This document shows, piece after piece, positions 44,459-55,959 of a stretch of DNA of 64,000 nt. The DNA is taken from contig JBCFYV010000100.1 of assembly GCA_039000515.1 (NCBI GenBank), forward strand, positions 29,934,421-29,998,420. Reading direction: 5' to 3'. Position 1 is the stretch's first letter. Each line of letters starts with the position of its first letter. The DNA comes from Timema cristinae (lineage: Eukaryota > Arthropoda > Insecta > Phasmatodea > Timematidae). The position numbers and the translations under genes are program-made. The notes under the pieces were generated by a model. That model searched no databases, was not told the origin of the DNA, and saw only the letters and a list, made by a program, of their open reading frames with translations.

Positions 44459-44700
44459 TCATCACCGTGTCTTAATATCTGTTCAGGTTATACGCATCTA
44501 TGATAAATGCTACAATGAGGTAGGAGTGAGGAAGGAAGCATTTTAGAAGTAATCAACCAGCATTTGATTGGAGGTAGAGTGAGAAACTATTTAATAAAAA
44601 CTACCCTTAGAAGATCCAACTGGGATTCTAGCTCTGATCTCTGCTTCATCTGCAGACCAGTCTCCACTGACTGTGATACCTTGGACCATTCGGCCATAGT
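44459..44700 (-). mobile_element. SINE, family B, diverged
   Basis: Minus: head with TATGGCCGAATGGTCCAAGG then TATCACAGTCAGTGG, B-box region GAGCTAGAATCCCAGTTGG, GTAGTTTTTATTAAATAG, and tail at about 44460-44490 (complement of CATCACCGTGTCTTAATATC). Confidence 0.7.
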
Positions 44701-44709
44701 AGTTGGTAT

Positions 44710-44968
44710 GTCTTACTATCCGTTCAGGTTATACGCACTTACGCTAATGTGTAATGGTGGGTGATTGTGAGATGAAATGAAGGACCTACAGTTTAACGTG
44801 GAATCCGAAACCACGGTGGAGGCCTGGCACTCCCCACATTCACAAGATGTCTTGTCAGAGGTGAAGGAAGGGTTTGGTAATCAGATAAATCTGTGCCGGG
44901 ACCGAGGATTGAACCCCGGCCGCCAGCATAGAAGTCCGACACCTTACCCCTTAGACCGCCAGGTCACC
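44710..44968 (-). mobile_element. SINE, family A, lacking the terminal repeat
   Basis: Minus: GGTGACCTGGCGGTCTAAGG, B box CGGGGTTCAATCCTCGG, full body, and the tail only as far as GATAGTAAGAC. A 14-bp direct repeat TGGTATGTCTTACT lies at 44704-44717 and 44970-44983, overlapping the element's own end. So priming may have occurred inside the tail, or the end was lost by recombination. Confidence 0.85.
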
Positions 44969-45018
44969 ATGGTATGTCTTACTCTTGTGTATTTTAAATG
45001 CTCGTTTTATAAATAATA

Positions 45019-45296
45019 GGTGACCTGGTGGTCTAGGGGTAAGGTGTCAGATTTCTGTGCTGGCAGCCGGGGTTCAATCCCGGTCCCAGCACAGATTTAT
45101 CTGATTACCAAACCCTTACTTCACCTCTGACAAGACATCTTGTGAATGTGGGGAATGCCAGGCCTCCACCGTGGTTCGGATTCCACGTTAAACTGTAGGT
45201 CCTCCATTTCATCTAACAATCACCCTACCATTACACATTAGCGTAAGTGCGTATAACCCGAATGGGTAGTAAGACGCGGTGCTAATAATAATAATA
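45019..45296 (+). mobile_element. Full-length SINE, family A, with TSD
   Basis: GGTGACCTGGTGGTCTAGGG to GCGTATAACCCGAATGGGTA and ATA units. The duplication ATAAATAATA lies at 45009-45018 and 45297-45306. It lies head to head with the preceding copy, only 50 bases apart. Confidence 0.93.
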
Positions 45297-45309
45297 ATAA
45301 ATAATATTT

Positions 45310-46280
45310 TAATAATTCAATTAAAACGTAGATTAATGATAGTTATTAAGAGGTATTGTGAGTGTCTAACTATTTAATCCCGGAATAATGTATTGAAAAT
45401 CTATTTTAAAAAATCACGAACACACTATTCGTACTACATCTGATTAGCTGTTCAGAATATACATTTTAAAATAGTGCTCTTTGGCTAAGAAATAATATTA
45501 TGGGAGGTGGAAATCTCAACGTCACGTACTTACTGGAAGTTCTTTTCAAATGTTAGCTACGTGAACTGAAATTAATTACAGACTCTTTTAATAAAAATGA
45601 CAATCTTAGATTTTGATCAAATTACACTAAGTGAATTGAAGTAAAAAGATAATTGTGTTTAGAATGAATAAGAGCAATCAAACTTCCTTAATTTTAAAAA
45701 CAAAATCATCGCCATGGTGGAAGCCCACTGTTAGTTTAAATATTTAACTCAATTAAAGATTTGCTACGAGTTTTATAACTTACCTTAACTTCTCAGAAAA
45801 AGAATTTGTTGAGATAAGTTAGGGACAGTTATTGATAAAATCTATCTTTTCTGATTTTATTTATGGTTCAATTTAAAGTGAACCCTCTTTAACAAAATTA
45901 AGCCACAATAGGAAGTCCTAATATATAACATCAAAAAAGGGCAGAAAAAAGGGCAATAGGAGTTAGTAGCTGGAGTTATTGTTTTGAATGTATAGGTATA
46001 AACATTCGAAACTCAGAGCACGCAACTCTCACCGGTTACGGGAATGATATGTTGACGGTCGTCCTCAAAGAAAATTATATTATATGTGTACCCACAAAGA
46101 AAAAAAATAAGAAAACACACATTTGACCTAAGGGTATTTATCTCTATTCCTAACATTAAATAAAACTGAAGTTGCATTGTTGGTATTTATTCATAAATAA
46201 CATAATTAAAAGCCTAAGAATATGAATAAGTTTGAACAATATATAGAGATATTAATAAATCATAATAATATTCAAGTTGA
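45310..46280. other. Unassigned AT-rich DNA
   Basis: No gene recognised. Confidence 0.45.
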
Positions 46281-46295
46281 CAAACAAATATTATT

Positions 46296-46341
46296 TGCGT
46301 ATAACCCGAACGGGTAGTAAGACGCGGTGCTAATAATAATA
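46296..46341 (+). mobile_element. SINE tail-only insertion (46 bp) with TSD
   Basis: TGCGTATAACCCGAACGGGT then AGTAAGACGCGGTGCTAATA: only the shared 3' module, with no head or body. The 12-bp duplication ACAAATATTATT lies at 46284-46295 and 46342-46353. The module is almost free of changes. Confidence 0.92.
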
Positions 46342-46630
46342 ACAAATATTATTCTTTAAGATTTAGAATGATTGAGGTAAAAAAAATCACAGTTTAATGG
46401 AGATTTACACTCAAAAATGCTACATCAGAAAAGAACAATAATAATTAAATAATTTTTTCCGCATGGGTCAAATTAGTAAAACTACGTGAGCCTCGTAAAC
46501 AAATATCAATTATAAAATCAATCTTCATTAATTACAAAGGTGAGTTTTCAAACTTCCCTCATCTTTTCTAAATCCTCTATACACATTCCCATTATACACA
46601 AAGTCCTAACTAAATTGTACAATCATATTA

Positions 46631-46911
46631 TTATTATTATTATTATTAGCACCGCGTCTTACTACCCGTTCGGGTATACGCTCTTACGCTAATGTGTAAT
46701 GGTAGGGTGATTATGAGATGAAATGAAGGACCTAGAGTTTAACGTGGAATCCGAACCACGGTGGAGGCCTGGCATTCCCCACATTCACAAGATAACTTGT
46801 CAGAGGTGAAGGAAGGGTTTGGTAATCAGATAAATGTGTGCCGGGACCGAGGATTGAACCCCGGCCGCCAGCATAGAAGTCTGACACTTACCCCTAGACC
46901 ACCAGGTCACC
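46631..46911 (-). mobile_element. Full-length SINE, family A, with TSD
   Basis: Minus: GGTGACCTGGTGGTCTAGGG, full body and tail with ATT units. The 13-bp duplication TACAATCATATTA lies at 46618-46630 and 46916-46928. Four extra bases (CTAC) lie between head and duplication. A 77-codon plus frame is a by-product. Confidence 0.93.
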
Positions 46912-47469
46912 CTACTACAATCATATTAGGTCAAAAGATATTCTCAAGAATAATTTCTAAACTACAGGTGAAACCTGTTTTATTGTATTTATAGACAACA
47001 AAACCATAATTGGCTGCAAAATATCAATTCAAGCCCTCATTATAAAGTTTCATCCATCACAAAATCAGATCAGAAGTTATATCCTCAAATTAATCGATCT
47101 CCGAAAAAATAACCTGAGTATCGACATCTTCAATAGTAAATTAAGTATCGATATTCATATAATAATCGACTTTTTTCATATGTGACAAAATTCAACATCG
47201 ATCTAAAATCTACGTGCATTATAAATTTCCCCTTGCAAAATTAATAATATATTGCCGAGACAAGGATTTTGATAAGCTAAATATAAATAAATAATTAATA
47301 ATTATGAAGTAATACTAAGCCAAAAAAGAAATTTGTTCTTACATCTTAACTATCTGAAGCCTTAGCTTCTTATTCCTCCATTCAAACTAATTCAAGCTGC
47401 CCTACCGGCACAATATATACAAGAAGACCCAGAGAAAATTGGTGGGGAACACATATGGATCACAAAGGG

Positions 47470-47770
47470 GGGAATGCGCTTGACAGCAATAACTTCTACT
47501 ATACACTCCAAACAATTGGAACCTTCTAGCTCTTTGGAACGCCCTTGGTTGTGTGTCCCACTCTAGTGGGCACCATTCGAACCTTGATGGCAGTGGCTAG
47601 GCTATCTCGTGACGTGGCTATGCTCGGTTGTGTTGTTTTTTCTCTCTTTGACTCGTAGTCCTAGACGCAGGGACGGTGAAACGGGGTAAGCTGTTTAGTT
47701 TCCTGACTCGACCCTCCTATGCTTGTAGCCAAATGCTACAAAAGCTTACCTCCACTGGTGGATGATCATT
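47470..47770 (-). mobile_element. Possible SINE-like repeat, higher GC
   Basis: The minus strand has GCCATCAAGGTTCGAATGG (good B box) with upstream TAGCCACGTCACGAGATAGC. It is more GC-rich than its surroundings, but no second copy is in the window to confirm it. Confidence 0.3.
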
Positions 47771-48800
47771 ATCAAATTCTAGGTTCAAATTGAATTCGGA
47801 CTCAGTTTTTGATGGATAGTTTAGGATTTTAAATCCAAATATACGCACTAACCTTTCTATATATAATTTAAATGTTGGCTTTTCTTTTTATCTTTTCACG
47901 TTATTAAAGTTGTGTTTACTTTAAACTAGTCTTTTCATACAAAATATTTATAATAAGTTTTATTAACACTTGTTCACGAGGTACAAATTAGAATATTAAT
48001 GGGCATTTTGAAATTTTCTGATAATAATGGTTTGAAAAAAAAGGATACTTTTGTCACATTTTGAGTTGTCTTGAAATATATTATTTTTAAATAAATGGGT
48101 CAACACCGATAGTTAAAAAACAAATCCTTTATTGGGCCTTGAATCTTGAGATTTATTAAAATATATTATGTTGAATACATTTTATAAATTTTGTGGGACA
48201 TTAATTTTATAATTGAAATTTATTATGGCTGTAATATGGAGTGATAACATTTAAAAGCTGAGTTCTATATATTTTTTATAAAATAATACATGAGAGATGA
48301 CCTAAGATTTGTAAAGGAAAAATAGTTAGAAAAATATGCATGAAAGCCAAAGATATTAAGACATAAAATATTCCTTCATGGTATGGTGTGAAGTTAATTT
48401 ATTTTTGGAAAAAGGTTCTTTCTTTTTATAACAAATATTGGTGGTAAACAAAAGTGTCAGCTCCAAGATTAAACCTGTCAAATTTATCATTTCATATTGT
48501 AAAGTAGAAAATAAAGATGCGCGTCTCAGGTCATATTGAAACATTTCCAAAGGTGGAATTATTTCAAAAAAATATTTAGAAGTTGTTTTCATAATTTTTA
48601 ATCACTCGATCATGTCGATAAAATATTTAAATATGTACATTATGAATTTTCAGTAAAATATGAAGCAAAATTATCCAGCGAAAAAAAATCCAACAGAGTA
48701 ATATTTGCTTTCAAAAGTTATTTGAATAATTATTTATACACCCATATAGTTAAAATCTTAAATAAATGTCTAATAATGTTCATGATTATTTTGTACGGAG
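47771..48800. other. AT-rich unassigned DNA
   Basis: No gene or repeat family recognised. Confidence 0.45.
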
Positions 48801-48808
48801 TAATAGTA

Positions 48809-48925
48809 GTTGATAGTAAGGTTGTATCTTCTTTTTTATTCCATTCTCCTTATTTTATATAGAAAATAATAATTAGAAAAAATAAGGAGAAAGGAATAAA
48901 AAAAAGATAAAACCTTACTATCAAT
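48809..48925. repeat. Long near-perfect hairpin
   Basis: GTTGATAGTAAGGTTGTATC through CCATTCTCCTTATTTT on the left (48809-48856) pairs with the reverse-complement arm AAAATAAGGAGAAAGGAATA through ACCTTACTATCAAT on the right (48877-48925). Arms are ~48 bases with a few mismatches, and the loop is ~20 bases. It could be a palindromic MITE or a transcribed hairpin. Confidence 0.75.
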
Positions 48926-49249
48926 TAAATATATTTGTTAAATTAAGTACAAAACTTTGACATATTATTTTAAAACTCTAAATAATATCACAAAGTGATG
49001 TTTAACTAAATGTGTCCAATTTAAAATAATTTCACTTTGTTAGTTTCCACTAATGTTTATTTTTAGTGCTAAGAATCTATAACTTAACTAATTTTTTATT
49101 ATTACTACATCCGTTTTAATTTTAAAAGTTAATAAATTGCTCACATTGTTTTAGAAATTGCATAAAGACATGCGTAAAATTAAAGCTTGAATGATTAGGA
49201 TTGTATTAAAAATCATTATGTTTTTTTGAAATATCGATATTAATAGAAT

Positions 49250-49605
49250 TAAAAGTTTGTTTGTCTGTCATAAGCATTTCGCAATATTTACCGTACGTGG
49301 AGGTCTAAAATTTTAAACATCAGTAATCTCTGTGCACAACCAAGCACATCGCAAATCCAGGATTTTAAAATTTTGACTAGATGTTTTAAATTAATTAAAA
49401 ACAGTCAAAGGCAGAGAGTTAATAGTAAAGAGTTTGTTTGTCTGTCATGGGCATTGCACGATATCTACCGCCCCCAAATGTCTTAAATTTTAAAAATTAG
49501 TAGCCCCTCTGTAAGAACATGTGAATCTTGAAACAGGAATTTTAAATTCTTCTTTAGTTTTTTTTAATAATGAATCAAAAACCGGGTAGGGTCCTTAACA
49601 TTTCC
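49250..49605 (+). repeat. Two tandem copies of a 177-bp repeat
   Basis: GTTTGTTTGTCTGTCAT starts at 49255 and 49432, 177 apart. Both copies then show GCAATATTTACC or CGATATCTACC, TAAAATTTTAAA or TAAATTTTAAAAA, and a worn AGGATTTTAAA or AGGAATTTTAAA. A third related copy is at 57015-57185. Confidence 0.65.
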
Positions 49606-50436
49606 GGGCTTAAAGACGTTATCTACCTTCCACGTACAATCATTAAAATAAAGGTATCCCTCCTAGAAAACGCCGGATACTTCAGCTGGTTTTAAATATT
49701 AAGAAGTAGTTATTTATAAGAAATACATAATTTGAATTAAAATATAGATAAATTAATGTTAAAGTTTTAATAGGCGTACCACTAAAACGACTATTAAATC
49801 AGTTGCTCAGTAGAAGAAAAATAATGGATAAAATGTGTTTTCTGGCCCGCATGATCGGTAAAGAAGAACTAAAATTGTAATACCCTCCAACCAATAGAGA
49901 TATTTGTATATTCTAATGAATGTTAGTTTTTTAATAATGTTTTTGACACAAGAGCTAGCTTAGAAACTTATATTTAACTATGTTAACGGACGGAGAAAAT
50001 CCTGTTCAAAACAGCAAATTAAAAAAAAAATCTATCTTAGTATTTTTATTAATGTACTGAAATTATAAATGACATATTTCTTTATAAAAATACAATATGA
50101 ATAGATTTTATGGCTAAATAAATTAATATACAAATACAATATTTATAAAATGTTATCCTCTTTTTTTGTGATTTGGTTACCCTCCCTACTAAACAAGGCC
50201 ATGCATATGTTTATTTATCAAATAGCAAATTTCTTAATACTGTTGTATAAATTAAAGGTCTTCATAAATTATAATCAAATACTCTTCTGAGATCCTTACA
50301 AATCTCAAATTTCTCTCCAACGCCATAGGAGCCAAATGTCCCATCTCTAGTTATTAGTTTTTTTTTATTATGTTAAAGAAACATAAAGTTTATCGTGTTT
50401 GTTTCAACTCGTGTTTGAAGGCAATGTCTTGTGGTT

Positions 50437-50460
50437 TCTCTCTCTCTCTCTCTCTCTCTC
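50437..50460. repeat. TC dinucleotide microsatellite
   Basis: About twelve TC units followed by CCCCCTCAAG. Confidence 0.95.
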
Positions 50461-50670
50461 CCCCTCAAGTGATAAGTCACTTGACCTAAAAGAATCCCAG
50501 ACCCTCTAGACCTCAACAAACGTCCTAATGAAGGAAGCGGGAAACCTCAAGTGTTGTTCGTAGCGCCTGGCAGAACTCGCTTAGACTGACTATATGGAGC
50601 GGGTCTTACCTCAGGAAATATGTCTTGTACTCTGGGACCCGTGGGAACAAAGTCTGGTCCGAGGATACTA
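50461..50670. other. Moderately GC-rich unassigned patch
   Basis: GCGCCTGGCAGAACTCGCTT and TATGGAGCGGGTCTTACCTC; no frame or repeat recognised. It directly precedes the short-period repeat. Confidence 0.35.
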
Positions 50671-50679
50671 CTTAATTTG

Positions 50680-51320
50680 TAAATACATATACTGTATTTA
50701 AAATGTTACTAGTTCCCTGAAATATATTCAAATTAATATATTTAATATGCGAATAAATCTCTTGACTATAAAAAGAGCTATCGTTAACATGCGAATAAAT
50801 CATTTTAATATGTATCTTTGATATGTGAAATAGAATGTAGTTCCTCTTTAATCGGTGAATATCTCTCATTAGTTTGTGAATATTTATATTTCATCAGTGT
50901 AATATAATGTAGCTCTCTTTGATATGTGTAATAGAATGAAGTTCCTCTTTAATCGGTGAATATTTCTCATTAATTTGTGAATATTTGTCTTTCATCAGTG
51001 TAATAGAATGAAGTTTCTCTTTAATCGGTGAATGTTTCTCATTAATTTGTGAGTTTTTCTCTTTGAACTGTGAAATAGAATTTATATATCTTCAATTTGT
51101 GAGTAGTTTTCTTAAAATTGTGAATAATTATCTTTCAAATCTGTAACTAAACGTAGCTCTCTTTAATTTGGGAATGGGTCTCTTTATTCTGCTAATTGAT
51201 GTATTTGGTATGGGAATAGCTCTCTTTAACCTGCATATATATCTTTATGTGACTAGTTCTCTTTTATTCGGTAATAGTTATCTTTGATATTTATCCTAGA
51301 ACGAAACTATAATTAATTTG
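50680..51320. repeat. Degenerate short-period tandem repeat
   Basis: Reiterated phrases of the type CTCTTTAATCGGTGAATATT, CTCATTAATTTGTGAATATT and TTTCATCAGTGTAATAGAAT. The basic unit is roughly 20-30 bases (CTCTTT-AAT-TGTGAATAG). A higher unit of ~80 bases is repeated near 50830, 50920 and 51000. It decays toward both ends. Confidence 0.75.
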
Positions 51321-51602
51321 CAAATAGTTATATTCAGGGGCTTACAGGGCAAGGAGATATTGTTAAAACAATATCTGAGAATAAGTCCCCCACACCTGAT
51401 CCTCAATTGACCAGTAGCGCATGAGCTCTGCTATATTATATTCCTCCGATAGTAATGTACCTTCTTTGGTTATTGACAGTTATTTGAGCTATGAGAACAA
51501 GTCACAAGTACAGTCTAAGCTAATACGTGACAGCACGCCACGATAAGCCTAATGTGTATGATGTAGTTATCCTTACTCTGTGAATTGCTAGTTTATATAT
51601 AT

Positions 51603-52031
51603 ACTAGACCGTATTACATAAATTTAAATAAAGTAGAGAACTATATTCTAGTATATATATATATATATATACTAGACCGTATTACATAAATTTAAATAAA
51701 ATAGAGAACTATACTCTAGTATATATATACTAGACCGTATTACATAAACTTAAATAAAATAGAGAACTATACTCTAGTATGTATATAATATATATACATA
51801 CACTAGACCGTATTACATAAATTTAAATAAAATAGAGAACTATACTCTAGTATATATACACTAGACCATATTACATAAATTTAAATAAAATACAATTATT
51901 TAAAAAAATAGAGAACTATACTCTAATATATACATACACACTATACTATATATATATATACACTAGAGTATAGTTCTCCATATTCTTTAAATAATTGTAT
52001 TTTATTTAAATTTATGTAATACGGTCTAGTG
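51603..52031. mobile_element. Fold-back cluster of ACTAGACCGTATTAC units
   Basis: ACTAGACCGTATTACATAAA starts at 51603, 51671, 51729, 51802 and 51860 (the last with ATATTAC), separated by TA runs of variable length. One inverted copy closes the array (51961-52031, ending TTATGTAATACGGTCTAGTG). The last direct copy and the inverted copy share an extra AATACAATTATTTAA segment and could form a ~70-bp stem. Confidence 0.8.
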
Positions 52032-52034
52032 TTC

Positions 52035-54080
52035 TTCAATTTATGAAACACTACTTTTAATCACCTTGATATTTTAAATAAGAATGCAGTCATACACTAA
52101 AATAAATTTAATGGTTTTACACACGTCATTACGTATGTCTTTCCAGTCCTGACTGGGAAACAGTGGTTTTGATTACTGACTGAGACTATTCCATGACGCG
52201 TAGTGGTTTTCAAATACGTATGTGTTTCCAGTATGAGAATGTAATTATGTTAACTCACCAAATAGTGTCATCAATTTCAACGGTAGTAATGGAAATAGAC
52301 CATTGCTTAATGTTGCAAGCCCTTGATTGGGTGTTAAAATAAAGCCAAGAAAGTACTGCTATTTTCTCCAAATGGCATGGTAGCTATCCATGATGTATTG
52401 GAAGGGTTTAGTGCTTGCACTGTTATAATAATAATAGGGTAACCCCAAAAGACTCGTTCGGCTTATTTAAATATAACATTTTTCAGTGGTTTAAAAAAAA
52501 ATTAACTGTAACAATCACGGTAATTTGCAATTATTGTATTGCTTATAGGCCTAATGATCAAATAAATGAGCTAGGGTTGATATTAGCTCATCACAGAACA
52601 CTTGCACATATTCTCCTAATTTACACTTTTTCATTAGCTCAATCACATAGGGTCTAATCTTCCATTAACGACAATTTTGAATTTCACTTCCTATTGAAAT
52701 AGTAATTTCTTAAAGCTTATTTTTATTTGTAATAGTTATATAACTAAACTTGAAGTTCAAAGGAAACCACTAACTACCTACACAGAGCAGAAGTACAAGA
52801 TGGCTACCCTAAGCGGGAACGGATGAAGCTACCCCTGCATAGACCGCGTTGTTTCCATCCTAACGGTAGAATATACGTCACTGTCCGAGAAGACTGTAAA
52901 TATCCCATTCCGAACTGAGATGCGTGAAGCATAAAGGGATGTCAGTTGATGGATACTCTATCACAGACAAGCTTCGTAACCGGACTTAGGCACACACGTT
53001 TCACGGAGCCCCAGATTTTGTTCCATTACATAGATTGTGTTGAAAAACCATTCTTTGGCATGAAAAAGTAAAATTTCGTGAAATAAAATCAAAACAAAAC
53101 TCCAATTTGTGAACCTAAACATCTGGCATTTAGCCTCAGAACAAAAATGTTATGTCTGTAATGTTATAGTCCTTACCTGGATTTTTCTCGGTGTATTTAT
53201 TCTGAAAATAGCTACTTTGTAGCCCTACAGTAAGAGGTGATCGGTCATCTTTAATCTCTGAATAATCTGTATTATAAGGTGTAGTTCTTTATAGTATGTT
53301 GACAGTAGTTCTTATCCCACCAGTGTGTTGGTTGTGTCTATATTTGTGCTATTTATAGGGATATTCCAAAATAGCCTCTGAAATAGATCACATACTTAGG
53401 CCAAAATATGTACTCACTTGAGCTACCAGATGTAACCTGAATTCCAAAAACAAATTTATAAATATTTGCGTCAAACTCGATGCTCTAAAAGTTTAATATC
53501 GATTAGTTATTTTAGCCGTTAAATAAGGTTATACCTTTTTTCCATATAGAACATTAAAAGCGTGACTTAAGTTGACCAAACTTTTTTAAAACAAAAATTT
53601 CCCAAACTTTGTACAAAAGCATAAAGGAATCTATAAATAGGTATATAAAGTTTATATGGCTTGCAATAGTAATATTTTCCATGGTGTTCAGTTATTTTTA
53701 TATATTGTAACTTACTTCATATTTTGTTCTTTGTTTGAGCCACATATTCAACATTTGAATGACTTTTACAGGGTTTCCATACGATTACTTTTTTTTGATT
53801 GCTCTAGAAAAATCTTTTATTTTTTAAATAATATTAATACAAATATATTCTAGAATGATTTGTCATAAACGTTTTCTTATTATATTAGATTTATATTACG
53901 CATATACAGAACCCCGGTCCTCCGGACTAATTTGGACCTAGTCTAGTAGTCCCCATAATAAAAAATCTGGAGAGTAGTTGATCTTCTGTAAAAACAAAGC
54001 GTATTTCACACTGAAAGTATTTATTTAAAATGTAGTTCAAAAAACAAAATAACATTAATCTACCAGTACGTATTACAACA
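52035..54080. other. Unassigned AT-rich DNA
   Basis: Frames of 80 codons (52415) and 65 codons (53656) have no recognised motif. No SINE or LINE seen. Confidence 0.45.
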
Positions 54081-54096
54081 CATCATAAAACAAATT

Positions 54097-54242
54097 ATTA
54101 TTATTATTATTATATTAGCACCGCGTCTTACTACCCGTTCAGGTTATACGCACTTACGCTAATGTGTAATGGTAGGGTCATTGTGAGATGAAATAGAGGA
54201 CCTAGAGTTTAACGTGGAATCCGAACCACGGTGGCGACCTGG
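54097..54242 (-). mobile_element. SINE, family A, 5'-truncated, with TSD
   Basis: The minus strand keeps CCACCGTGGTTCGGATTCCA to the tail and ATT repeat. The 12-bp duplication ATAAAACAAATT lies at 54085-54096 and 54243-54254. Confidence 0.92.
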
Positions 54243-54283
54243 ATAAAACAAATTTAATATCATGAAGTGTACATATATATTTA

Positions 54284-54649
54284 TTACTAGACAATCCCTC
54301 ACGGCGTTACCCATGACCCACTGTGTTATAAGATTTAAATAAGGCCCTCGCTTGCCCCCCCCCCCCTATGGTGCCCGATATCAAATGGAAACGTTATCTC
54401 TGAAACGTAATTCTAAACCAGATTATGTCAATAAATATAGCTATATTATACCTTGTGTAAAACTATCGACATTTTTATGAGGAATAAATTAAATTTTCAA
54501 AATAAAATATAGCCTATGTTACTCGCTGATGATGTAGCTTTATATTGGTGAAATAATTTTTAAAATAGGTCGAGTAGTTATTGAGTTTATCCATTACAAA
54601 CAAAAAAACAAAAAATCGAATCTTTCCTCTTTATAATATTAGTATAGAT
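54284..54649 (+). mobile_element. Non-LTR-type 3' repeat ending TATTAGTATAGAT
   Basis: Starts ACTAGACAATCCCTCACGG and contains CCTATGTTACTCGCTGATGA, AGGTCGAGTAGTTATTGAG and CATTACAAACAAAAAAACAA. It ends TTTATAATATTAGTATAGAT. I recognise this as a common insect retroelement 3' end, RTE-like by memory; the clade is not proven here. Confidence 0.7.
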
Positions 54650-54726
54650 ACAACACAACACAAAAACAAATCTTCGAACTTCTTAAAAGCAATTACATAC
54701 CATAGATTAGACCCTGAAAAGTTATA

Positions 54727-54880
54727 CAAAAAATATTAATTTTTTTTCTTCTAAAATTAACGAAGGCTGCTGCTGCGATACAGATCCGGAAAATTGGTCG
54801 TCTGGAGAACTGGTGTCCAGATATTTGTGGGTTTTTTTTTCTATGATCCATGGATCATGTGACGATGGTGCCTCAAATAT
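54727..54880 (-). other. Candidate 3' coding exon (weak)
   Basis: After a possible acceptor (TAATATTTGAG) the minus strand reads APSSHDPWIIEKKTHKYLDT then SSPDDQFSGSVSQQQPSLIL and a stop. The composition (S, P, D, Q) is unlike the chance frames nearby and the DNA is less AT-biased. I recognise no family, and no upstream exon is identified. Confidence 0.22.
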
Positions 54881-55232
54881 TACAATCAATTCTATTTTTA
54901 TTAATATTGTATGAAGAACAACAAATAAATGACAACTATAGTAATGAAACACTTTTGAAAGGATCGATATATCACAAATACTTAAAATGATCGATAATTC
55001 ACAGCTCTTATATATTTATTTTAAAGCTTATCTTACTATCCATGTAGGCTATCATAATCAATGAGGTGATGAGTATGTAAATGTTGTAACTCAAAGTGTT
55101 GTTCAATATTAGATACAGTAGATACATATAATTATAGTAAATTAAATAATTTCATTAGGCAGTTTCAGTTTACATTAAAGATATAATCTTAATTGTCTTA
55201 AAGGGTAGAATAGATCAAAATATACTTAATTA

Positions 55233-55950
55233 CCTATCCCTATCTTGAGCTGGCTCTATCCAATCCACCTCATTACAACCTATCCCTATCTTTAGGTTGT
55301 TCTATCCAGTCCACCTTATTACACCATATCCCTAAATGGAGCTTTTTCTATCCAGTACACCTCATTAAAACTTACATCTATCTTGAGCTAGTTATATCCA
55401 TTACACCCAATGACACCTTACACCTATCTTGAGCTAGTTATATCCATTACACCCAATGACACCTTACAGCTATCTTGAGCTAGTTATATCCATTACACCC
55501 AATGACACCTTACATCTATCATGAGATAGTTATATCCATTACACCCAATGACACCTTACACCTATCTTGAGCTAGTTATATCCATTACACCCAATGACAC
55601 CTTACAGCTATCATGAGATAGTTATATCCATTACACCCAATGACACCTTACACCTATCTTGAGCTAGTTATATCCATTACACCCAATGACACCTTACAGC
55701 TATCTTGAGCTAGTTATATCCATTACACCCAATGACACCTTACATCTATCATGAGATAGTTATATCCATTACACCCAATGACACCTTACACCTATCTTGA
55801 GCTAGTTATATCCATTACACCCAATGACACCTTACACCTATCTTGAGCTAGTTATATCCATTACACCCAATGACACCTTACAGCTATCTTGAGATATTTA
55901 TATCCAGCTCCCTCGCTACGCCTTATCCCTATCTTGAGCTAGTTATATCC
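55233..55950. repeat. 46-bp satellite array 1 (LINE-derived)
   Basis: About 15 units of 46 bases. The core dozen read C/G/T-CTATCTTGAGCTAGTTATA then TCCATTACACCCAATGACAC then CTTACA, almost identical to each other; units at both edges are diverged and closer to the array 2 consensus. On the minus strand a unit reads NEVDWIELAQDRDK-like codons, the LINE C-terminus. It lies directly beside LINE sequence at 55.96-56.12 kb. Confidence 0.95.
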
Positions 55951-55959
55951 AGTCCACCT

